DNA from: Corinectria fuckeliana
Lineage: Eukaryota > Ascomycota > Sordariomycetes > Hypocreales > Nectriaceae
Direction of reading: 5' to 3'
Assembly: GCA_019137255.1 (NCBI GenBank)
Contig: WPDH01000563.1
Coordinates: 1-26,775 of the forward strand
Length of the DNA: 26,775 nt
A program made the translations under genes and the position numbers. Below, one piece after another: positions 18,663 through 26,775 of the stretch. Below the pieces are notes generated by a model. That model had not been told where the DNA came from. It was given only the letters and a program-made list of their open reading frames with translations, and did not search any database. Each line of letters begins with the position of its first letter. Positions within the stretch are counted from its first letter, which is position 1.

Positions 18663-20067
18663 GTAGTTGATGTGGTGATCTTGTTGATCTGTTACCTAAC
18701 GTTAAACCCCTGGTCTTAATGCTTAACGGGGAAGCATAGGGATCGTCCCGAGCGTAAACTTTCAACCTTAATTCGACTGTTCGCCCCGCGACACTCTTGG
18801 CAAGCGAAATGCTAATTAATGGAGCCCGTTAATGAGCCTGAACTTGCAATTCGTGACGAGCCGATTGACCGGATTCTATGTTTGACCGGGGTTTGGTGCT
18901 GGGGACGCCAGCATTGCTCCCGGTGGAAGCCTGAGCGCGAGACCATCTTCGATATCCGACTGCAGGGGTTCATGCCCTGGATCGTATGTCTGGCGACTCA
19001 AGTCATCATCGTCGAGAGCTGCGACACTAGAGGGAATGCTGAATTTGGAGTCGCCATTGTCGCTGGTAGAGCAGCGGCCATTGATGAATAGATGCAGGTG
19101 TGGGAGGAGAGCCTCAAGTAGCTTGGCCTGGCTTTACTTCGGGAGAGAAATGCACAGCTTATCGGCGCCAGCTTTCAGATGACACGCGCTTCCACCACCG
19201 ACGGCTTCCGCAAAGCCTAACATCTCTGCAGTTGTCAGAAGCAGACGACTTCTCTCTCTCTGCTTTAGAGTAACAAGAAAAATAGGTCCGGCACTTTCCC
19301 AGCCCATCGGCCTTCAAATGACATACTTGGCTTATGCTGCCGCAGCGTCTCCCTCCTCGAGCGATAATTCGCCCGACAAAGCACGAGACCCGCGGTGCCG
19401 GCAGCTACCCACCCCCGCCGACCCGCCGACCGGACTGGCGCCAACCCTGTTAGTCTCATCGCGGGACCCAATCGACATGAACCACGAGCTTTCACACGTT
19501 CACTGGCTCGGGGAGAGAGGTTTTGGTGTAACCACTACGACACGGCCACTGGATGCACCGTATGAACGTATGAACGTATCCTCACGGGCCATCAGTGTGC
19601 CCGTAGAGCAACACTGCGCTCCTCGGTCACCGCGGCAAGGAAAAGTCTTCCATCGCACAGCCGGCTGTCAACTTCACAGGGACGCATAGTAAATATAGAA
19701 GCTTGTCAATCTGGATAAAACTAGACTGACGGTCGTAATACGGGTGAAGAGACACGCTTCGAAATGTCTTGTCTCCCCCTCTTCTCCCCCTCTTCTCCGT
19801 AACGCTATCGCCCTTGCCCCATCAACTAATGTTAGAGTGTCCAGCAGAAAGCCGGCCGCAATGCCCAAAGCCGAGCCCTTCCAACGAAACACTGACCCGA
19901 TATGCCCCTTATCCATGTGATGTTGACCGCCGCCGAGGAAATACAAGAAATTGAGCAAACGATGAATGCCAGGTACGCCGCCCACGCGCCGGAAATCGCA
20001 ATCCTCTTGTCATCATGCCTCTCAGAGCTCTCCCTGACTCCGACGCCTCCTCCGCCGACCGGTTATC
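18663..20067. other. 1.4-kb intergenic region between the GH16 and SWIB genes
   Basis: The flanking genes converge here. Two ATG-initiated plus-strand frames (18819-19091, 90 aa; 19318-19689, 123 aa) show no domain, signal or codon pattern that supports them. Small tandem repeats are present: GTATGAAC twice at 19560-19575 and TCCCCCTCTTC twice at 19774-19795. No RNA gene was recognised. Confidence 0.5.
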
Positions 20068-21093
20068 TCACTCCTCCACCGGGTATAAATGGTTTCCAAT
20101 ATCCTTGTTCATTCGAAACATGTCCACCTTGGCCTGCTTGAAGACAGCCAGCATTTTTTCGTCGCATAGAATCTGACGTTTGTCCTTGGGGTCCTGCAGC
20201 TCGTTTGACTTGATGTGTTCCCACAGCTTCTTGACCACCTGCGGGCGAGAAAGCTAAATTTGTGCATTAGCCACTTGCCGGTGTGTTTCCAGGCCACAGA
20301 TAACGGGCGACGACCGCCAAGTACTCAGACAAGTACCATACACATACCTGGGTCTCGCCAGTAAGCTCCGAGAGGGCAGGGCTTAGGTTAAAAGGCTTCA
20401 TGAAGCCGCCACCAGCCTTCTTCTTCTTGACCACTCCCTCACCCGACTCCACGTCGCTGTCATCCTCGGCCTTGACCTTCTTGGAGCTCTTCTTGCGCGG
20501 GGCTGCCTTTTGTTTCCTTGGCGCCTTGGCCTTGTCGCCTCCACCGCGGGTCTTGCGACTCCGGGCCAGACTGTTTTCCTGGGCCTGGAGCTGAGCGGCT
20601 AGACGGGCGTCCGCATCTTCGACCGACGACGAGCGTTTGACCTTCTTTCTCGAGGGCTCCGGGGATGCCGAAGGGTCGGTCTCGCCGGCGTCCGAGGTGA
20701 CGTGGCTGGCGGAGCGTTTAATCGGCGTAGGGTCGGGGTCTGGGGCGGATGCACCCGAAAAAGCGTCGAAGCGAGCCTCGATGAGCTTCTTGATGGCGGC
20801 CTGGTGGTTGTGTTAGCATGCGGACGGGCTTGACGATGTTGAGCAGCCGGGAGCAGAGTGCTGGACTCAGTTCTCACTTTCTGGTCGGTCAAGTCTTTCC
20901 CGCCCAGTTCAGCCTCCAACCCCTGGCGGATCTTCTTTCGCGAGATAGTTTCAAGGTCGGCACCTTGGAGGATGTTATCGATGATGTCGGTGTAGCGGCT
21001 CCGCTCTTCGGAGGTCACTGGCCCAGGAGGGTTTGTTAGCAGATGTGACTTGGAGGGGGCGGGCACCATAGTATCCTTACACGGGGTGCTCAT
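20068..21093 (-). CDS. DEK_C and SWIB/MDM2 domain protein (Uaf30/Tri1-like)
   Basis: Probably a nuclear chromatin or rDNA-transcription factor; yeast relatives are Uaf30, a subunit of the RNA polymerase I upstream activating factor, and Tri1. The model is 21093-20878, 20800-20348 and 20253-20068, 284 aa, with introns of 77 bases (GTGAGA to CAG, branch GCTAAC) and 94 bases (GTATGT to TAG), all phase 0. A DEK C-terminal-like helical domain spans about residues 28-86 and crosses the first intron. A charged, Lys- and Ser-rich region with likely nuclear localisation signals (RKKVKR, RKKSSKKVK) covers about 110-203. The SWIB domain runs from about 205 to the end: KPFNLSPALSELTG, then LSRPQVVKKLWEHIK, then DMFRMNKDIGNHLYP. 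The second intron splits the SWIB domain, and its acceptor has an in-frame competitor 15 bases downstream. Which yeast paralogue it matches best cannot be told here. Confidence 0.9.
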
Positions 21094-22562
21094 GATTGGA
21101 GGTGGAAGCTGCTATGGCTCTGGTTGCAGCTCGTCAAGCTTGCACACAGATGATATCTTGGGTGCGGGCGTGGTTGTGGTGTCGCTGGATGAGGGGGGCA
21201 GGGCGCAAACAAACAGGCGAGGCGGGCAAGGCTGAGGCAAGCAAGTTCGCGAAGACAAAACAAAAAACGGAGACGACGGACGGCAACGGGCAAAGCGGGA
21301 GGGGGGAAGAGAGAAGAGAATGCAATGCGCCCTGGCCGCCAGGATCAGAGCATGTCCTGCGTCGCGGCAGTCGTAGGGTTCGTTTCGTGGAGGTCGGGTG
21401 GCTTCACGGGCGTTGGGTGCAGGCGAACGCGGTTAGAGGAGGCGAGTGTACGATGGTTGGTTGCCCAGCAGTGGCCCGCGGTCGGTTCGATTGCGCCAGC
21501 CAAACCGCCGCATCAAGAGGTGCAGGCAGGGCCAGCACGAGAGCGAGAGGGGGGCCGCGCGAATGAGAGGGGAGACGGGCGGCGAGCAGCAGGGCGAGGT
21601 CGGAGCTTGGAAGACGCAGACAAGGGAAGCTCAGCTTGTCTAGAAGGGAAGAAGATGCAAGATGGAGTTGTTGGTTGTTTGGTTGGTTCGTCACTTCACC
21701 CACCCACATCAGAATGCGGCTCAGTGTGGCTGGTGGGTGGGGTGCGCTGTGGCTGGCGGTAAGTTGGGCAAGTGGGATGAAAGCAAGCAGCGGGAAGAAC
21801 CCGTGGTGTGGCGCCTGGGTGTGGCACATGGCACTTGCCCCGGTGACATGGCGGCATGGTGACATGACCCATGCCCTTCCCGCCTTTGGTGCCCGGCACT
21901 TGGGAACTTGGATGCGTTGCAGTGGTGGTTTTTTGCACGGCGGCTTCAATCACGTGTCTTTATGCCCGTCCTCAATCTGTCAACTCTATCAATTCTGCCT
22001 CTTCAAAGGCTACGTTCTCTCTAGATGACCTGTAGTATTGCATACCTATCTAGCTTGTAGCCGCACTTATGTTCCAGAAGTTCAATGAGCTCCGTAGGTA
22101 GGTACCTAACTTACTGTCTTGCGAGGTCCACCAGCAGTTTTTAGCGCTAGTACGCATGACGCTCACTACTAGAGAATTGGCGATGAGGACGGCCAGCTTG
22201 AGGCTCCTCGTCAACACCATTGTCTGAGGTACCTACGACCTACCTACTATCTAAGCAACAACTCACAGTAATCCGCAGTATGACATCAGACTCCCCAGTG
22301 TTTTCTCCCTTGATCATCAGCGCCTTGGCCATCTAAGGCGGAGAAAACATCCTGTCGGGGTCTGCAGTCTCCCTTGAGTCCGCCGCAATCCACCCACCCA
22401 TCATCAACTGGCACCCCTCCAACTCAAGCTCCCAACTTCCGTATTTAGACTCCAGGCCGCCCGCCCTGGTTCCCCAAACCTGTTTCTCCTTCATCTCCTC
22501 CGTCTCCTTGCACAATTCCCATTCACCTACTTGCAGAAATACTCCAACATCAATACTCCAAG
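21094..22562. other. Divergent intergenic region upstream of the SWIB and SDR genes
   Basis: About 1.5 kb that should hold both promoters. The left part (21100-21900) is G+C-rich with overlapping open frames on both strands, none with a motif. The middle carries TAGGTACCTA-type palindromic sequence at about 22094-22108, with related GGTACCTA and CCTACCTAC at 22229-22246. The last 120 bases before 22563 are C/T-rich, as in a leader. Confidence 0.5.
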
Positions 22563-23631
22563 ATGAACACCCTCCGTCAGGTCTTCCCGCCGAGCCCCCA
22601 CTTCACCGAAAAGGACGTCCCGGACCTCGCCGACCGCGTCTGCATCGTCACCGGCGCCAACTCCGGCGTCGGAAAGGAGGTCGCCCAGGTCCTCTACAGC
22701 AAGAACGCCACCGTCTGGGTCGCCTCTCGCAGCGAAGAAAAGGGCCGCACCGCCGTCGACGCCATCCGGCAGCAGCACCCCGACTCCAAGGGCGTCCTCA
22801 AGTTCCTCAAGCTCGACCTCGCAGACCTAACCACCATTGCTGGCTCGGCCGAGGAGTTCCTCGCTGCTGAGACGAGGCTGGATATCCTCTTCAACAATGC
22901 TGGCGTCATGACTCCCCCCGAGGGGTCCAAGACGAAGCAGGGCTACGAGCTGCAACTGGGGACTAACTGCGTAGGCCCGTTCCTCTTCACCAAGCTCCTC
23001 ACTCCCCTGCTTCAATCCACCGCCAAGAGAGCGCCCGAGGGTTCCGTTCGAGTCGTATGGGTCTCCAGCTCTGCAGCCGACGGCCTCTCCCCCACGCAAG
23101 GCTATGAGCCAGACAACCTGGACTACCAGGAGCCCCGAAACATCTACTTCAAGTACGGCGTCAGTAAAGCGGGCAATTACTACCATGCCACCGAATATGC
23201 GCGGAGATATAAACAGGACGGCATTGTCAGCATTGTATGTCGCAAAGATCCCGCTCCGATGATTGTCCACTGACAAAGCCTAGCCGTTGAACCCGGGCAA
23301 CTTGCATAGCGAGCTTGACCGGACGTCGTCCTGGTGGCTCTACGGCGCTAGACTGTTCACGTGCTACCCGCCTCTCAACGGAGCTTACACGGAGCTCTTT
23401 GCCGGTCTGTCCCCCGAGATCACCCTCGAGAAGACAGGAACATGGGGTAAGTGCCGATCCGCATCGTGAAAGTTGTCTTGCTGACATGCCTCCTCAGTTG
23501 TCCCGTGGGGGCGCTTCGTGCCCATCCGTTCCGACCTCCACCAAGGCTCGCTGCCCGAATCGGAGGGTGGTACGGGCATGGCAGAGAAGTTCTGGGCGTG
23601 GTCAGAGGACCAGGTCAAGTCGTACATCTAG
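22563..23631 (+). CDS. Short-chain dehydrogenase/reductase (retinol-dehydrogenase-like)
   Basis: NAD(P)-dependent oxidoreductase of the classical SDR type; substrate unknown. The model is 22563-23234, 23284-23446 and 23498-23631, 322 aa, with introns of 49 bases (GTATGT to TAG, branch CTGAC) and 51 bases (GTAAGT to CAG, branch CTGAC). The joins restore VSI-PLNPGNLHSEL and GTW-VVPWGRF, as expected for the family. The cofactor loop is TGANSGVG (30-37). The NNAG motif is at 111-114, the catalytic Ser lies in VSSS (167-170), and the YxxxK pair is Y198/K202. The C-terminus contains a Trp-rich segment (EKFWAWSEDQV) that is common in fungal members near the end. The protein lacks a signal peptide. 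It is convergent with the Zn2Cys6 gene, 185 bases away, which gives no evidence of co-regulation. Confidence 0.93.
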
Positions 23632-23816
23632 AGACGTGATCTATGATGTTGTGGTGGATAGCTTGTGGCGACGTCATGTTGCGTCAAGATATCTAGGTAG
23701 GCGAACGGCGTTGCGTGGTTTTTGGTTGGATGTAGTGCCATATTATCAACTTCAGAAGATCAATTGCAGGCTCCCAACAGGCCAAGATTTCGAGCCTTCT
23801 CCCATAATCTGGCGTC

Positions 23817-25958
23817 TCAAGTGCTAGTTCCATCGTCGAAAGGCGGCATCAACACGGTCCCGAGGTCCTGCATCAGATCCCCCCATAGTAAACTCCCGGG
23901 TGGACAATCCGTTGGCCATAGATCTTCCGCGTCGATGGCACCCAGTTCACCAGTCATTACTTTGTCGCTGATCTCCATCGTCTGAAGGCCTGCGTCGACC
24001 GGAGTTTGACCCGTCGCGCTCACAGTGTCCCCTCTAGGCTGCGGTAGCGCTGTGGTGAAATTCGTGATTCCAATCTTCGCGCCGAAATCCTTGAGGATCG
24101 CAAAAGACTTGTCCCTCAGCTTGTGTGCCAGATCAACCTTGTCTGCCGCCCCGGCCATGTCGAACACGGCAGCGGCCGTCGGAATAGATCTCCGCAGCGA
24201 AGGCGACAACGGACAGATGGGGTAACCACACGCGAAGCCCGCCAGCGCAAACAATGCGTTGTGTTGCCAGTCGACCACCTGGCACCATCCCGTGAGAACA
24301 TCAGTATCCTTGAGAACTTGGTGCAGCAGGTTCGTGACTGTGATGGCGCAGTTGCCGGCCACGATGCAGTGGTTGTCGCTCGAGAGGGTGCCCAGCGCCG
24401 GCGTAGGCAGGAAAGAGATGAACGGTCGCCGGAGGATGATGGAGAAGGTGTGGTACTCCAGTTCGAGAATGAGGCGCTGCCGCTGCAGCCAGAGCGGCTC
24501 GCTGTTGCTCAGGTCCAAAGCGGAGCGGTCGATGGAGAGCGGGATGCCGTTTTGTCTCGGTGTCTTGAGGCCGTCGGGGAGCTGGGCCGCCCAATCCTTA
24601 AGCTTCTTCAGCTGCACGAAGAGGAACTGCGCGCACTTTTCGCGAGAGGAGGGGTGTTCGTAAAAGTCAGGTGCGTTGATGTCCGCCAGGATGCCCTCGC
24701 ACACGCGATAGAACTCTTCGTGGATCTCGCGGACTAGGTTGAACAGGCGGCGTCGCTCATACTGGAAGCTCAGCCAGTTGATCCCCAGCTCTGGGCTGAG
24801 AGTAAACGCCGGGCCAAGGGTCTCGGCGCGCTCGTCCGGAACTGGCCCTTGGTCCTGGAAGGAGAACTCCTGGATAGCGAATGGGCGACCAAGGTGCAGG
24901 GAGAGCTTGATGTCCAGCATGACCAAGCAATTCCACAACCGTTTTCGCGACTCGCTCAGCCCCAAATCCTCCCCAGCATCATCTTGAACTGCTTCATACT
25001 GTAGGCCGAGAGATTGGGCAGCCCGAATCGCAGTTCCCAACAGGGTATACGCCGAATTCACGTTGTCAGTCGCGAGAAGGTACACGACGTTGAAGAAGTA
25101 GCACTGAGCAGTCATCAAAGACTGGGTCTCCAAGTTCTGGCTGAGAAAGCACTGAGCTCGGAGATAAAAGTCCCTCCCCGGGGTTGAGCCCCCCTCGTTG
25201 CCATTCCCGTGCGACATGTACGTTGCCCCAAACTGGATACACAGCGCAAGGACGCTATCCACCAGGGGACACGGCTTTCTTCGTGTAGGGCTTTCCCAGA
25301 GGGAGCTGTAGTGATTCCGAAACCTGGCTTCGTCGAGGACCGGATACACGGCATGGTATCCTTGCCAGAAGAGGTCAAATAATACGTCTTGTTGCTGGCG
25401 TGGCAGTCGACCAGAGTATATTATTGCGTCCCAGGGAGGATTAGTAGGGACTTTTGACTGCGATTGCGGACTGATGTCCAAATTTGTAAAAGTGGCAAGT
25501 CGATGGGTGAAGTAATGAAGTGAGGAGGGTCCATACTGGACTCCGTTGGCCATCGTTCCTCTCCATTTCACCGAGCCAACGTGTTTCCGCGAGCGTCCAT
25601 CGTCAATTGAAGACGAAGCCATCAGCGTTGTTTCAAGCTCCTGCACCTGAGCCCGCAGCCTCTGGACCTCTCTACACAGTGCAAGTCAGCTCAGATGCCC
25701 ATTCCATGCGGAACAATCCCGGTCATACTTTGTGGCAGCGGCAACGCTCTTGAAGTCATCCCGCCCAGCATTTGCACACTCGCGCTTCGCCTCCTTGCAG
25801 TTGCGACAAGGCCGCACGGCGTCGCATTTCACCCTCGTGAGACGGCACCAGTCGCACGCCCGAGAGACCTGGGCGCGCTTCGGCCGCTGTTGGGGAGGGG
25901 GTGGTGTCTTTTCGCTGGAGCTGGAGGAGGGAGTGGTGACGCCGAATATCGTGAACAT
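23817..25958 (-). CDS. Zn2Cys6 fungal transcription factor
   Basis: Sequence-specific nuclear regulator; target genes unknown. The model is 25958-25729 joined to 25671-23817, 694 aa, with a 57-base intron (donor GTATGA, branch GCTGAC, acceptor TAG). The binuclear cluster is C35-x2-C38-x6-C45-x5-C51-x2-C54-x6-C61, complete, with the basic loop RLTRVK. The intron falls just after the linker. The join restores a heptad-like dimerisation helix (EVQRLRAQVQELETTL, residues 78-93), which strongly supports it. The fungal-specific transcription factor domain begins near 165 (DVLFDLFWQGYHAVYPVLDEARF) and extends through about 420, including an AIRAAQSLGLQYEAV-type helix pair. The acidic C-terminus (DAEDLWPTDCPPG) could activate transcription. 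The start ATG lies 34 codons before the first Cys. A location next to the SDR gene is compatible with local regulation but does not show it. Confidence 0.92.
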
Positions 25959-26775
25959 GGCTGTAAGGATGAGATGGATTGACGAGGGCCTTTGTCTGTA
26001 AATGAGTGATGCTGATGAGGGGCGGCAGCTTAACGATGGCCCTGTGGGTCGGGTGAAATTTGTCAGCCGTAGTGTGATGACTCGTAGAATAGGTCTACCG
26101 GTACGTCATATTTGCTGTCAAGTCAGGCCATGAACCATCTAAAACACGTCCATAGCATATCAGACAGTAGAGGTGAACATTACACGGTTTGAAAATTGTA
26201 TAAGACTCATCTGGCAAGAACGCGTGGCCGAATACTGCAAAAGACCGACTCTTAAGGCGAGGCTGTTCCAGAGAATCCCACGACCAATGCAACACCCAAT
26301 GCAACACGATTCAGCAAAGCCCACGGCCTCCGCTTCATCAAATGACGTAAACGGGCTACTGAGCCCATTCTTAATTAAGTATTCATGCTGTTGATGCTCG
26401 TTTCTCTCGTCTCTGTCTAACCTGGCAGGGTGTCGGCGAATCCCAGAGCCACCCCGGCAAGCCAATCAAGTCATCTTTGCTGTCTCGATTTGGCAGTCCT
26501 CGGAGCGAACTCCGAAAACTCCTTGGGGTCGGTCGACCCGCTGACTTCGAGCTCTGTGTAGACTATTGCGAGGCCAGTCTCATTTAAGCTTTTCCATCGT
26601 GGAGATCCCACGGCTTGGGATACTTACATCCTAGGGAATGCGCGAGAGGGAGCTTAGGAGGCTGAGGAAGGTCTAACTGTGGAAGAGTCGTGCTATTCAG
26701 GCTGTAAACCTACTCTTCTTGCCCTCTGTTGGTGGGTGACCACCTATTACAGGAGATATGACCTGCCCAAGAGCA
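25959..26775. other. Region upstream of the Zn2Cys6 gene to window end
   Basis: Contains the promoter of the Zn2Cys6 gene. Frames such as 26160-26465 (-) are short and without motif. The last 300 bases show no coding pattern, RNA gene or repeat that I can support. Confidence 0.5.

Noticed and set aside
17767..18765. 332-codon minus-strand frame and a 247-codon shifted plus-strand frame over the GH16 gene
   Set aside because: Both overlap the GH16 catalytic exon, whose frame alone shows a signal peptide and catalytic motif. The shadow products are Arg/Pro/Gln-rich, as expected from shifted GC-rich codons.
18819..19091. 90-aa plus-strand frame with ATG
   Set aside because: No motif, no supported start context and no neighbour signal; a frame of this length is expected by chance in intergenic DNA.
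19318..19689. 123-aa plus-strand frame with ATG
   Set aside because: Composition looks like non-coding sequence, with internal small repeats and no recognisable domain.
21096..21949. Overlapping long frames on both strands upstream of the SWIB gene
   Set aside because: They conflict with one another, lack motifs and lie in G+C-rich promoter sequence.
11621..25958. Secondary-metabolite cluster (GMC oxidase, SDR and Zn2Cys6 regulator together)
   Set aside because: The genes are separated by housekeeping-type genes and no backbone synthase or transporter is present.

Overview
The window looks like nuclear DNA of a filamentous ascomycete (Pezizomycotina, most likely Sordariomycetes; the class is an inference). 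The evidence is short introns of 47 to 102 bases with GTRWGY-type donors and CTRAC-like branch sites, strongly C/G-ended codons, a Zn2Cys6 regulator with a fungal transcription-factor domain, and protein types usual in such fungi. The first 140 bases are only about 11% G+C (15 of 140), like the edge of an AT-rich, RIP-degraded repeat block. A gene-poor stretch follows, up to the first gene at 3236.

Layout, left to right. 3236-4752 (+) is a delta-12-type fatty acid desaturase with one intron. 5896-8311 (-) is a Hel2/ZNF598-type RING and zinc-finger E3 ligase with one intron. 9300-11057 (+) is an aminoglycoside-phosphotransferase-fold kinase carrying a 33-unit pentapeptide repeat. 11621-13962 (-) is a GMC long-chain alcohol oxidase with two introns. 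14457-15556 (-) is a five-finger protein with unusual C-x-C / H-x6-H fingers and a cysteine-rich tail. 17728-18662 (+) is a secreted GH16 glucanase-like enzyme. 20068-21093 (-) is a DEK_C plus SWIB nuclear protein. 22563-23631 (+) is a short-chain dehydrogenase. 23817-25958 (-) is a Zn2Cys6 transcription factor. I rebuilt the exon joins by hand from splice signals, reading frame and family motifs.

The genes do not form an obvious pathway or cluster: no polyketide or peptide synthase, transporter set or other backbone enzyme is present. Two lipid enzymes (desaturase and long-chain alcohol oxidase) share the window but lie about 7 kb apart with unrelated genes between them. The desaturase and Hel2-type genes are convergent, as are the kinase and GMC genes and the SDR and Zn2Cys6 genes. 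The Hel2-type and kinase genes, and the SWIB and SDR genes, are divergent and share intergenic promoters.

I found no convincing new multi-gene system. The most unusual items are the exactly phased 15-base minisatellite inside the kinase gene, the atypical five-finger zinc protein with a stop codon embedded in a consensus splice donor, a promoter-like TATA plus pyrimidine leader pointing into the 3' end of the GMC gene, and an in-frame alternative acceptor in the SWIB domain.
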